Shown one piece after another: positions 26,001-47,475 of a stretch of DNA of 64,000 bases; positions within the stretch are counted from its first letter, which is position 1; every line of letters starts with the position of its first letter. Under the pieces are notes generated by a model. The model was given only the letters and a program-made list of their open reading frames with translations, did not search any database and was not told the origin of the DNA. This stretch comes from Varroa destructor (lineage: Eukaryota > Arthropoda > Arachnida > Mesostigmata > Varroidae): assembly GCF_002443255.2 (NCBI RefSeq), contig NW_019211455.1, forward strand, positions 4,632,597-4,696,596, written 5' to 3'. The position numbers and the translations under genes were made by a program.

Positions 26001-29000
26001 GCAATTGTAAGTGTATTTAACCTTTATATTCATTTTGCGTTTCAATTGTTATTCGTCAGATTCCACTGCTGTTGAACGAACTTCGCGAATTGTCCTGTCT
26101 TCCGTCAGAAGTTCCACCGGAACGAAAACTCCTTTTCCTGGAAAGACCGTTCGCGCAGCTGTGCAATGGTCGTGAGAAAGCTGGAGGCGACGGCAAGGGT
26201 GGTCAAAAAGAAAACCTTGCATTCGATAAACAACCAACAACGGCAAGCTCAAGCAACTACACACCGAGTAATCGAAAACGAAAGGTTTCAACTTACTAAT
26301 TTTATTCCAAAATAATCTATTTTCTTTATTTCTATTTATGCTTTAAAATGAGTCAGGATATATTTATTCCTTTCGGGTCGCATATGCCAAAAAGTATATT
26401 ATGTTTTAGTAGGTTTTTGGTTGCAGTGTGCATTGTAGCTTAGTTGCACTGTAAGCTATTACAAACGAATCCGGCGGACTTCGTAACTGAAAAGATTTTC
26501 AACGCACTGCTACTTAACAAAACTTGGGCGGTAATACCTTAGCTTTATAAAAAATTGCGAGGGAAAACTAGTTGAGTTTACAGTAAAAAAAGTGAACTCA
26601 GAAGGAAAAACATTCTTCAGTGTTGAAAATCAATGCGCAGTGGTCAGCTGTTTGATCTTCGAAAGCCATGGCGGTGCCGAAATTCATCGATGATTGATGA
26701 AGACATTAGCAAGGGGGTTTTAAACGCAAGCGCAGTGCATGAATGATACGAACGTTTCAAAAATGAAAGTTAAAGTATTGAGGACCAAGGAGGAGGTAAT
26801 CCGATGTCGGAATTTGAAAAACAAAAATGCAGTGTCGCAATCGAGGAGGCTTTTATCGAAAGCAAAGATTTGAGTCTAAGGACTCTGCTTTTCACATATA
26901 ACGTATTACAGGTTTTATGCCCTTATACTGAAAATGTGGAAACTGAGTAAAATACGGGTTTCCCGTGAATTGCCTCCAGGCAAGTTGAAAATGTGTGGTG
27001 TATTTCACGAACAATTTGCGACTTTCATTAATAAAAAAATCGCTTGGAGCATATTATTGTTCTAGACAAAGAATGATTCAACCTCGTTCGCCAGAAGATA
27101 AAGAAGGACTAGATAAGAAAATGACATCAACTAGAACAAAAATCGAGTTCGACAGCACTGTAATATAAAACCGGACATAAGATAATGGTAGTACGTGCAC
27201 TGGACGCAAGGGCGTTTGTTATTATGAGATACTTACCAAAAGTGGAATAATGAATGCAGCTCGCTAAGCTCTTGAGTTCTCTAAAAAACTCCTAAACGTT
27301 TGGCACGTACTCTGATTGTTTGATTACAGTGGCAGACCTTATCTCTATGCCTAAATTACTCCTTAGATTGAGCAAGGGAACATCCAACGTTAGCTTCAAC
27401 TAGCTGATGCTCCTGATCCATGTCCATATGATTACGGGGCTCTTTTTGCCTCAAAAGAGATTGTTTTGTATCTGGCGGGCAAACATATCCCATTATCAGT
27501 TTATTTCGAAAAGCCGTAGACAGGAAAATTAGATATAACAAGGCGACTTGTACGTTTATAGCTGTCCAGAATCTATGGAAGCACTGGAACAAATATGTGA
27601 AAAATGAAGCTGTATACTTTTAACACATTATAAAAAGTTATCGTTCTAGCTAAATTAGTTCAAGAGTTATTCAACTTTGAAGTCTGCCGGATTCGCTTTT
27701 CACAACCTAATAATAATGATATTTGCATAAAATATCATTAGTATCGTTGAAAATTTCACAAAGGAAATTTAAGTCATATCTAATAATAATAAAATTGTTT
27801 CAACTTTATTTATCGACTTTAAAGCGGCAAACAAGTCCAGCCGATAAAAAAGGGGCTCTTCGATCATCGCAACCTACGTCAACGCCGACTTCATTGACAG
27901 TTCGTAGCGGCCTACTCGCGGACTGCTCAAACTCAAGTTGGGCTGAAATGGAACTGCTGACGATCGGGCACTATCAGATTTATCCACTATCTGTAGAAAT
28001 GCGACAGCGCTTTATTCTGCAATATTTGACAAAATTAGGCGAATACCAGGAGTTCCTATCGTTTATCTTTGAAAAAAACGTTCTTCAACTCATCTTGCGT
28101 TACATAAATCTTAAGGAAAACCACGACGTACGATTGGCGTTTGAAGCGCTCTGTTATTTGGCCTCACTGATGTGTCATAAAAAATTTTCCATGGAGTTTC
28201 TAAAGGCAGGTGGAGTACAGCGACTCCTCGAAGTTTACCGTCCATCAGTGGCCGCCACCGGTGTATCAATTTGCCTGTACTACCTTGGCTACAGCGAAGA
28301 TGCTATGGAGAAACTTTGTCAACAGCCGCCTGACGTTTTAACGGAACTTATACGCTATGCATTGTGGCTTCTTGAGCGGAGCCATGATAGTAGCAAATGC
28401 CATGCCATCATGTTTCTAGGTTTGTTCTTGTCTATACGAAGTTAATCTTTTTTACATCGCGGAAAATTGCACAAAGTACACACACAAATAAACGCTTGTA
28501 TATCTTATTTTCTAGTTAACGGTAGCATTTAATTAAAAATTACATATGTGCAATCCGTTCGGTTTACGCTTCCTGTTGTCATCAATAATACCTTTCGAGC
28601 TAAAATAGTCGAATATTCCAATTAACTTAATTTCACGTTTGTATTTGCATCGTCCGTTTAGGTATGGCGTTTACGTACCCAAAATTCCTGGAGTATTTTG
28701 ACGCGGAAGATGGCTTAAGACGTCTTGTTAATGTGGTATCAACTCTTGATGCAATTACTAACCCCTCAATTAACGACGAAAGACACGATTGTGAGAATGA
28801 AGACAAGCATTTCGCGTCGATGCAGACTGCTAGGCACGTTTGCCACTCACTCAAAAAATACTTTGAGGCACAACTTGTAATTACAGCTGAAAAGTTAAGG
28901 AGAGGTGCCGATGGAGCGCATAGAGACCATCTACTAGGATCGAAGGCTTTAAGGCTGAAGCCCGAAGAACTTGAGGAAACAATGGATTTTGTCTTAAACA

Positions 29001-32000
29001 ACTTACCAGCAAAGAGCAAGTGGCATGCCGTTGACGAATTTATAAGTTTGGGTGGTGTCCAATTGATGCTAAAGTTGATTATGATCACACAAGAGGATGC
29101 GGGTCATGCCGGAGGCAAGACCGAAACAGTTCGGAGTGCCCTTGAAGTTGTCGGTATATGTACGTTAACGCCGCGTTCACAAATGGTGCTTACAGAGGTA
29201 ATCGAAAACCCAAATCCGGAACTTGATATGGAAGATCAACAGGAGCCTAACGGTATGGGGTTAATTCTTGATATCCTCGATTGTGATTCGCATGGTTTTC
29301 ATAGTGAGTCAGCTGACTTGCAAAAAGCGGCTCTCCAAATCATACACAATTGTGTTGGTGGGCCAGTTCGACGACCTAGTGGAGCAACGCAGGGGACTCC
29401 CATTCAAAATCATAGCTTGGTAAACATGAACGGCGATGTTCCTGGGTCGGGACCCAGCAGTCAGGCCCAAACAAATAGCGCTCAAGGACCTACAAATTCA
29501 GCTTCAGGGTCAAAATCTCGTGGCTCAAAAAGTGGCGAAGGAACCGTGCTCCACAGAATGTGGCGATGCTTGCGAAGTCATAATGGCATTATGGTACTTC
29601 TTGGCAGACTTGCTGTAAAAGTTCCAATCACTGGAGCGGATGCTATTAGAATGATGGCTTGCAAAGCTCTTTGTGGTTAGTGTATAAATTTTGCCATATT
29701 TTTCGAATAATTTTGTTTACCGACGAGATTTTTAGATACTTACACGAGGGGTTGTTGAATGTGATAATTTTCAATATTTGCTGTACATAGTTTCACTACT
29801 TTGTATTAAACGTGTTTTCATTTAACGATTTTTTTAAGACGTACCACAATAATTCTGTGTATCTGGTTGTTTTACATAGGGTTAGCACGATGTCCGACAG
29901 TACAACAGATTATGTCGAAGCTTCCCTTGTTTACACGTGGTCATCTCGAAACGCTAACGAAGGAGCCGGTGTTGCATGACCACAGTGCCCTTCATGCTAA
30001 GTTCTGCACATACGCATCCCGTCTTGCGGAACTCGTCACTGGAACAGCCCTATCAAGGTATGTAGCCAAACTGAATAAATCTACTGCGAACTAAATCAAA
30101 ACTTTGTTTTTTTTTTGCATCTAAATAAAATATAACTTGTCCACATTTGTATGAGAAAATAATTGTTTACTATGTTTCTTATATTTTCATATTGTTTGTA
30201 TGTGCTCCTTTGTAGGGGTGGCAACAGTGACTTGCCAGTCGCACGGCGAGGCGATGCGTGCTTGGTCGCACCTGTTGCTGATATCAAGTACAAGACGAGT
30301 GATCTGCTTATTTTAATGTATGAACATATGCTCGGAGCGGGATTAACAGAAAGTGCGAATGCGCTTTTGAAAGAAGCACGCCTGCAGGAAGCACTCAATA
30401 CGAGAAGACAGCAAATGACGGGCCGGGATGTCGGGGTCGTTGCGCATAGAAGAGGCGTGAACCGGGAGATTAGCCGAGCTGGGCAAGCCTTAAGTCCACA
30501 GCCTCCGCTCACGGTAAAAACTAAACTTCAAATTATTATATTTCCTTTTAGAGAAGTTTAAGGTACATTAATCCTAGCGTACAATACATTTCAACGAAAC
30601 GTACTCGAATATGAAACGTTGTATTGATTATAAAGTTCCGCAACGAAACCATATGCCCAACAATTGAAGGAAGCATTACAGTAATTTACTAGCGTAAGAG
30701 ATGAAATACCGATTGCCAAAATACCGCGGGTAATAAGCGCAAATTGTTTATTAACTCTACGTCTTCTTTCTATTCTGCTTTTTAAAGAACGTACCAGTAA
30801 CACCACAATCAAAGACTATTCCCTTGAATCGATCCAGAGCTGATTCGGCCGGTCTGACACCTATCACACCAATAGGCCGACGCTCCCTGAAGTCTCTAAC
30901 ACTTGTGGAGAAATCGGAACAACGTGACGTTTTGTCACCAGTTATACGCAAAAACGTGGCGAGCATAGCTGAAAATGCGCTCTCATTGGATAGCATTGTT
31001 CGGGAATACCTCGGCGTGCAGCATGCCAACTGCAGGATGCCCGTGGCCACTTGTCCACCGTTCCAGCTGCTTGCTAAACACCGGTGCGAGGAGCCCATAC
31101 TGAAGATGCGGGCGCCATTTAACGTAACTCAGCGTCTGTCACGAAGACAAACCGATTGGCCCTGGGGCGGACGCTATGGAGCTAGAATGACCCGAAAGTT
31201 TATCTATTCTAAATTCAAGCCTGTACGAACGTTCCGCGAGCCAGAAATGCCTGCGAATTTCACGTGCTGCTCGTTTTCTGCTTGTAATGAAATGTTGTTT
31301 GTAGGAACAGGCAATGGCGAACTGAAGGTATTCAATGTACATACAGGCACAGACGAAGCTACTTACAATTGCCATGACACGGACCTCACACACTGTCAAT
31401 CATCGAAGGTAAGACAGTAATTAATTTATTCTGGGTAGCACCAAACATACGAGTAGGTCCTTAGATATCCACATTATATTCTTTCTTTAGTACGAAGGCG
31501 TTGAATTGCTACCAGCTTTACGATTTTCTATTACAATCAAATCGTCGGGATTGCTGTTTTCATTTTCCCCATGTGCGTCTCTTAATGTTTGTATCTTTAT
31601 TCAATTTAGATAATTCATATTACACTACCCACGGTGATATTTGACATTTATCCAATAAATTTGTGCATTTCAGGATGGAACGTTGATTTTAACATCTTCA
31701 TTCTTTCGTGAGCCGTTGAGTGTTCTCTGGACATTTACGGATTTGTTTCAGCAAAAGGTCAGCTTCAAAGATGACTCATATGTCGAATTTGGCAAGCTGA
31801 GCGACGAGCGCATCCTTGGCACACAATACGGAATAGCGCGGTTATATGACACGAGCACGGGGCGCAAGATCTCCCAATTTGTCGATCAGAAACTGGCAAA
31901 TCAGTACATCAAGAATCGTGCTACTCTCAACCCAACCGATGAGTTGGTCCTCAACGATGGCGTATTATGGGACGTTCGGCGGTCGCAGCCAGTTCATAAA

Positions 32001-33490
32001 TTCGACAAATTCAATCCGTATCTCAATGGCGTGTTCGCTCCTAACGGACTTGAAGTACGTGCTTATATGAACTAATATCTCGTTCATAACAACAAAAATA
32101 CTTTCTCAAATGAGGCATTAGCAGGATAAAGCAATGTAATAAAATAACGTTGATTTGAAAGCTTACATGTAGGGTTATACACTAGTTGTGTTACGGCTGT
32201 ATATGGTATTAGGGGATAATATTCTGTATGTGATGTGACGTACGCTATAGGTCATCGCCAACACAGAAGTATGGGACTTACGCACGTTCAAGCTCCTCCA
32301 TACATTATCGGCACTCAACCAGTGTCAGGTGTTGTTTAATGCGCGGGGTGATGTAATCTACGGCGCTATGGTCGTGTGCGAGGATATGGACCAGGAGCGT
32401 GATCAGCAATTGCAGAACATGTTCGGCAACTCGTTCAAGACCATAGATGCTACTGACTACTCTAACATTGGTTGGTTTGGGTAATTTTGGATGACTGTCA
32501 ATATTTTGAGAAATGAAGTGGTATATAATGAGCGATAGCAAATCTTCAAGATGCACAAAACGCCGTTTATAGCAGACACTCATATGTGGCCAATAATGAT
32601 AACGACAGCAAATTCTCTTGCATGTTCACAGCGACGATCGATATTAAACGACGAATCTGCGATATTAAAACCGATGGACGTGATATGTATCTGGCAATTG
32701 TGGAAAACGCCGGCGAACGAACTCAAATGGGCACTGATTCTGTTGTGAGGTTGTACGAAGTCGGTAGGCAGAAACTCGAAGATGACGTTGATGACAATGT
32801 AAGTGTCTAACGTAATCGGCAAACTTGATTTATTTGTTCGTGGTAAAATTCTAAAATTTATTAAGGCATAGTATTTGAATTGAGAATGTGATTACGTTGA
32901 TGCAATAGAGTGAGATTATGCCTGCCTTATTTTTTTTTGCAGTGGTATTTTTGGGATTATGCACTTTTAAATTTTAATGCATAGATACCAATCATTTTCT
33001 TTTTTTGCTTAGGAACAGGATGATGACGACGTCGACGATGATGATGACGAAGCTTCATCGAGTTCGGCTTCGGACGATCTCTTCAATGGTTAGTTAATGG
33101 TTCCACAATAATGGAAACTGGTTTCGTTTTTCTCAGTTCCACTCTGCTACCGTGTATATCTTACTATATTTTAAACGCTTACACATAGCATCATACATCA
33201 TCGACGATTGATAGACTCAGTTCCCAAATCTGAATTCACGATTTTAATATGACTTAACCGATGAAACCCTACTACAGTACTATAAAAAATCTTGTTGGAC
33301 GTATCTGACATGATGCTGTTTTACATTGCTTGCCATTGCAGATACCGTTGATATCGATGATCCCGCTGGCTTCTCACCGATGGAAGACGATGAAGATGAT
33401 GAAGAAGGATCGTTTGCGGATACTGAAGGGAGTTCGGCGGGCGGCGAGGATGATAGTGAAGACGAAGGCTGGGTCGTGACAACAAATTGA
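23027..33490 (+). CDS. DCAF1: DCAF1 / VprBP / mahjong, CRL4 substrate receptor
   Basis: Fourteen exons: 23027-23048, 25011-25330, 25594-25797, 26060-26284, 27825-28419, 28662-29675, 29880-30057, 30216-30513, 30788-31408, 31674-32054, 32251-32470, 32632-32798, 33013-33088, 33342-33490. Phases close to 1489 aa (human about 1507). DCAF1 recruits substrates to the DDB1-CUL4 ubiquitin ligase. The armadillo-like N-terminal half matches the family (DPFDDRHPSR, LEGSIVFQETEGIV, NSSWAEM, LILRYINLKENHDV, AATGVSICLYYLGY). A LisH motif lies at about 880-908. The WD40 region holds both DDB1-docking WDxR boxes, LWDVR (about 1258) and VWDLR (about 1294). The tail is very acidic. Exon 1 supplies only seven codons; I chose its Met because the donor phase fits and GC-rich sequence lies just upstream. 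The donor of exon 4 (GTTTCA) is weak. Intron 4 contains a mariner fossil. Confidence 0.97.
26630..27300 (+). mobile_element. Decayed mariner-type transposase fossil
   Basis: Conceptual translation across frames gives pieces of a mariner transposase in the right order. GGAEIHR lies near 26668, like the AAEAHR helix. A stop then YERFKN lies near 26745, the conserved WYERFKNG. GRKGVCYYEIL with MNAAR lies near 27206-27256, matching the WKGVVYYELL...IN segment. Stops and frameshifts are throughout, so it is inactive. It lies inside DCAF1 intron 4 in the same orientation. Ends and terminal repeats were not defined. Confidence 0.75.
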
Positions 33491-34923
33491 AAGAAGAAAA
33501 CGCCGAAAAACATAAGATCACACCACGTGGTACCCGCATCTCGCTTAAGTGACTTTCTTCGTAATATCTAATGACATCAGAAGATTCGTTACTTGTTTTA
33601 CGTGATGCTTTCCACCAATTTAAAAATTGTTAAGTTGGTGGTTCCGTTCTAGAAGTTGTAAGAAAATGGAAAAAAAAAGTGGAACGCTATTAGGGACAGA
33701 ACTAACAGCAGCATACTCTTGTACACACTACAATAAGAGGAACATTAGTTGGTGGTCAAACTGTGTGAAGCAGCACGCATTTTTGATTATTTCGCAATTG
33801 GCTTGGTACCTTTGTATTAATATGATATCTACCTCTGTGGACGCAAAGTCAGTGGATCTGGTTATTCGAACTGGCACTGTTCCCCTACCGTGGCTGGTTC
33901 AAGTGTAGCCAAAGCCTTTGTTTAGCGGAGCACAATAGATTGTTTTTTTTTTCTTGTTATCCGTATTGTTAAGTGTAGAGGAGAACATGTGTGATGGATA
34001 TAATACTGTGTGGAAGAACCTGGGAAAGAACCTGACCAACTCTAGTTATTCAACTGCTGTCCCTGTGTGAGCTAATTTTCTTTCCCAAGAGCCAGAAACT
34101 ATTCTAAATGACAACCTACTGGTGACATAATATAAACAGACATTTTATATATATACAATGAGGTCAGTGAGGTTCAATATACATAAATAGACATTGACAG
34201 ATATATCTATAGAAATGAACACATAAATGTAAGGTTTGTCGTAAATTTAGTCTCGCGAAGATTGGTTCCTTCTCCTAGCGCAGAAGGTACACGTGACGCA
34301 GATCTGGAACAAGCCAAGACGTTAGATACCTATCTAAGGGGCCATTAACCTGTGAAAGTCTAAGCCCATATCGTATAAGCTAGTTAGCTCAGGTTGGCTT
34401 AGTTTAAAATATGTCAAAGTGAGTGGGAGCAAATGAAGATTTCTTAACGAGAAAAATCATTTGGACAGATCACAAGATGCTGGGGTATAAAAAGTGTTGT
34501 GTATTGTATTTTAGAGGAGGAGACACAGGGTTGGATCTATGCGGTTGGAACATATACAAGTTTAACCGAGTTTGCGAAACAATAATTGGATGATATTCGT
34601 GTATCGGGTGTTGAGAGTAAACCACCTTGGCAGAATTCCTCTAAGGTGAGCTGGTTATTCTGACGGATAAGATAACGAAATGAGGTTTGCTATGGAGGAA
34701 AGCACTGTGCACTTGTATGGAAGCCTTATCGTCCAAAGAATAATTGAAGTTAAAAAAAACTGGCAAATATGTGAAGCACAAACTTCTTTGGGAGCTACTT
34801 TGTTTTGACTTTCAATTATTGTATGTGAGGTGTAGGAAGGTCAAACCGCTTATGAGTGTTTTGTCCGGATAACAACAACGATGACAGCCAGAATGAATCG
34901 TGTATCATTGTATAAAATATTTT

Positions 34924-34929
34924 AATAAA
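34924..34929 (+). terminator. Candidate poly(A) signal for DCAF1
   Basis: AATAAA hexamer 1.4 kb after the DCAF1 stop; a second AATAAA is at 35313-35318. Either could end the transcript. Confidence 0.3.
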
Positions 34930-35863
34930 AACAGAAAAGCATTTAAAACATAATGAAGCCTATAATGAAGTGCGTCACGTATTTCGTGCATGAATGTGTA
35001 TATACAGGAGTTTACCTATGTACTAACGTAAGGAAAAGATACATGTTATGGGGTGCACACGGTGTACATTAAGATTTTTTGTGCAAAACAGCAATAGTAG
35101 TGAAAGGAAGAAAAAGAGCGGCAAAGTACTGTACATGAAGGGTATATTGGGTCACGAAAAACATTGTTTTTACAAGTACCCTGAAGGAAGAATGAAATTG
35201 ACTACAATGACCGATTGAATGAACGAGTATTTACGCTGATCGTGTATACGTATCTCTCATTCTTGTCCATATTAGAATAGACTACACATACGACGTCTGC
35301 ATTGTAGTAATCAATAAAATATAATCACTGTGTGTTTGCTGATACGCAGCATGTCAAACAGTGATATGCGGTCTGTGAAATACTGGGGTAAGAATCTGTT
35401 TAGATATAAATTAAATGGGGCAATTAACAAGTGAATGTATTCCCAACAAATGAACTCTGTGGCACTTTGGAAGCAAGTTTATACATCAGTAATAATTTCA
35501 TAGCTTCGAGACCATATAAAGTCCGATCTGTTATGAAAGCACGATTAAAAAGAACTTACTAGATAAGGTGATATAGTATACTTTCAGGATAATAGATGGG
35601 AACCATACTAGAATTAATCTAACACTTAAGTCAATAGTGTTCAAGATGCTTACAGGTTTAACCTAACGTAGTTGAAGTTATAACGGCGCAGAGAGTGATA
35701 GTTGTGGATATGTTCAGCGGAACTTGCTCGCTGTTTTAGTGCAAAAGAGTTGTTAGTGGATTTTAAAAAAATAGGCTTTAGATTATCTTGTTTTTATACA
35801 CGTAATTTAGTCTGGTTTATTTTCGTTTTCACCTTAATATGTATGTACCAAAAAAACTTCTTT

Positions 35864-35867
<4 letters not shown>

Positions 35868-35895
<28 letters not shown>
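35868..35895. repeat. (TA)14 microsatellite
   Basis: Uninterrupted TA dinucleotide run between the DCAF1 and serpin 3' ends. Confidence 0.95.
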
Positions 35896-35898
<3 letters not shown>

Positions 35899-36714
35899 GT
35901 ATGATTGATGGTCATAAATTTCAATCTTTCGTTCGATACTTCCTCATCTAAGTAGAATGTGCAATTTGGGTTTGCACTCAGTAAGAGAAAATAACTAAAA
36001 TATAGGGGAACACATCGCGAAAGCCATTCAGGCAAAACTGCAAACCATTTCTGTTATTCCTTGTTCTTTACATTTTGTAGATTGCGAACTCTATACCCGA
36101 ACTAGTGCGATATTCTCCCTTATACATTGACAGATGTTCGCAAATATAATAATTTTCATCGTACTATAACGCTCATGTCGACCATGCAAGGCAATGAATT
36201 GCTTTTTAAGGAATGGAGTCAACAATGTTCAGTTTGTCACATTCTTGTGATTTTTACGGGGAGCATGAAACTATTAAGGACAAAGAGAAAATACTACCTC
36301 TTTAATTTCGCCTGCCTGAAGAGAAATAAAGCGACACCGGCTTACCATGCAATACCATCATTGCTCAACACATATGTTATATAGGAAGCGCTAATTCTGT
36401 ACGCCTTAATTTTAAGATAAGGTAAAGGTCCCTGCGTGTAGGTTATGTCATCATTTCGGTAATATTGAACGTACTTAATTTTAGATCTAGTGTGTTAACT
36501 ATCAGGCTAATCAGCTAATCAGGTTATCGTTAGGCAACAACTATTGTAAATATTCAATCTTTTCAAATCAGGCTCGCCTCTATGTTCCAAGTAACTAAGT
36601 CTGCCAGTGTTGCTTCTTTAATAACTGTTCTATTATACATAACCCTCTAATTTACATGTTCGTGTGAGAACATCCTTAACTTAACCTCTTTAGCGACCTA
36701 AATTAGCAAAGACC

Positions 36715-45227
<8,513 letters not shown>

Positions 45228-46379
45228 CTGGGAAAGAAATATATTATTATGAAAAAAAAATCTGAGCATCTGACTTTGATGATTAATTAAATTATGTTGT
45301 TAAATAGGTTGGTAGTCATCCTGACGGCATTTCGTTCATGCTTAGTATGCAGATCATTACTTTTCTACGGTTTTCTAGTTTTTTGTTGGCAATTTCGTTG
45401 GAATCTCTTTAAGCGTACAACAAAATAAGTTTTGTTGATTCTCATTACAGACCCTTTGACCGATTACGAAATGGGTGTTACAATGTCTATATTTACACTA
45501 TCTATAAAATACATGTGTAATGCTAAAAAAATCTGCAAATCAATCTTAGCACGGCTCGGAAAATTTCAAACGAAAAATTCTAACGTTAAGATATACTTTA
45601 ATGAAGATCAAAGGTTACGATAAATATTAAACCACAGTTGCACTATTTGTACGTTTTTCTACGTATACTATGATATATCTCTGTTGTTATATCGTTACAT
45701 GTAGCAATTCAGATTTGTTGTCATCCTCTTGAGGAAAGAACTAGCCAGTTGCTAATCGATCCTGGCAGAAGTCGACACTTCTCGATCTTCGATCACATGC
45801 TGATGACGCGACAATAACTTGCTCTACGTATTTTACCAATGCAAACTGGTTAACCCACAACTTTAGATATAGAGCCGATTTTGCTTTTTTAAATGGTCAC
45901 GTATTCTGTATGAAGTGGACGAACCACGCCATTAGATTTAGCTAGTCTATCAATGGGCTAAAACCCATCGACTGGTACATTATTGTAACAATAACTCTGT
46001 TGTGATGTCACTCCATTGTATTTCCTAACAAATTTTTAGAGAAATTATGCTCTTGCAGCCTGAACAATATCAAGCTGGGTCACTTGTGATAAATTTTTTT
46101 GAAGGTCAAAGATAATGTTTTCTATCAATTGGCTGCTGTAATACCTTTCGGGTTTTGCTAAGCCTTGTTTCTGTTATTTAGTTATCACTCTTTGTACTGG
46201 CTCCCGTTGTGCGTGCAGCTAGCGTTAGGGATGTTGCACATTAGTCTTTGAAGCACAGCCTTCTGCAGTTGCTAGATGGTTCATTTCACTATAATTATTT
46301 GTTGTCACTTCTTAAATCTGTAACTTTATCGATGCCATCGGTCTCAATCGTCCTCTAAAATTCTACTTAGTGTGTCTCC

Positions 46380-46540
46380 ATTTATTTTTATTGAGTGTCC
46401 CGACCTCTGCTTTGGCCTTTGTTGGTGACTTTCATCTTCACCAGTGTCCTGTTTCATCTGGTTGATGGTGCAAGGCCAATGGAAATAGGTTTCGAACCAG
46501 TGAGGTCTCTAGAAAACAACACACAGCTATGTGACCGTCG
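46380..46540 (-). repeat. Possible tRNA-derived SINE fragment
   Basis: On the minus strand an A-box-like TAGCTGTGTGTTG (near 46520-46535) is followed by a perfect B box GGTTCGAAACC (46488-46498). An unrelated body of about 90 bp follows, then an A-rich end, AATAAAAATAAA. That order is typical of tRNA-derived SINEs. No second full copy was found in the window to confirm it. Confidence 0.4.
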
Positions 46541-47444
46541 GCATAGTTGTCATTTTGCTCTCTCTTCTGTAATAGTTATTAGTAGTTTGTAGTTTAACTA
46601 GTTGTTTATTTAGGAATAAATGCTATGTCTGCTTTTCGCGCACCGCAAAGTCTATATGTTTACTATCCACTTGTGAGATTGTGTAGTGACTAAGTACGAA
46701 TTCTCAAAAAGCTATTTAGTAATTATGCTTTGATATATCTAAAGTACGCACCGTTAATTGAACAGTTTGATCTGCCACGTGCCGCAAGGATGGGCGTATT
46801 ATGAATTATCTAACAATAGAACGCCGAAGTGACTTGAATTTCAATAAATATTTGCCACAGTGTCTACATGAAGGTATCCGTTGTCACAGAGGTGTACTCA
46901 TCCGTCCGACACCGCTAAAAGTTAATGGGATATTAACACTTCGCTATAGGGTTTTTAATCATTGTCAAAATTTAGTTTGCACCACTTTTCCGAACGTTTC
47001 TGCTTCCACCGCTTTCATTTTGAATTGTCTTGTTCCGACTGCCTGTTAAAGTTCGTGATGTTCTTCTCAGCTGTTAGCAACGTGCCACGCTGAAATCACG
47101 AAAGTGGATATCGCATGTTCCAAGCTCAGCAGAAGTCACTACACGCATCAGAAATTGCGAATTAATCCGAATGCAATCCGAAATACATTACAACTGGATA
47201 TCTAAATACCCTGTGATCTCACAACTAATGTACAAGTAAACTTAACTCTAGTTCGCAGTGGAGCTGTGCTGCCAATTTTAGTGCATGATTTTATTACGTG
47301 CACTACTATGTGTAGTGCAGTAGTATCAGAATATATGTGCGAACTGGCTGAAGCCTTTACTACCTATATCAGATCGAAATTTGGGGAAAGGGCTGGCCGA
47401 CGTTAGGGGGAGCCTCTTCCCAGGAGTGTCAGGAAGTCTATGCG

Positions 47445-47475
47445 TATCGCAGAGTGGTTAGGTAACATCCTTTTC
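47445..47475 (+). repeat. Isolated A-box-like tRNA fragment
   Basis: CGCAGAGTGGTTAGGTAAC resembles the A-box half of a tRNA or tRNA-derived SINE. No B box follows at the proper distance, so it is at most a fragment. Confidence 0.25.

Larger units (their letters stand above)
33491..36714 (+). other. DCAF1 3' flank / probable 3' UTR, then intergenic
   Basis: No supported gene. From about 33900 to 35700 the plus strand has visibly more G than C, and the sequence lacks long T tracts, unlike other intergenic DNA here. This fits a long DCAF1 3' UTR with AATAAA signals at 34924 and 35313, but is an inference. A (TA)n tract lies at 35868-35895. The segment 35900-36714 separates the convergent DCAF1 and serpin 3' ends. 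Confidence 0.4.

Noticed and set aside
28633..29088. 151-codon minus-strand frame
   Set aside because: Antisense shadow of DCAF1 exon 6.
46395..46592. 65-codon plus-strand frame with a signal-peptide-like start (LVTFIFTSVLFHLVDGA)
   Set aside because: It lies over a tRNA-like SINE fragment on the other strand, and the hydrophobic start is explained by the T-rich complement.
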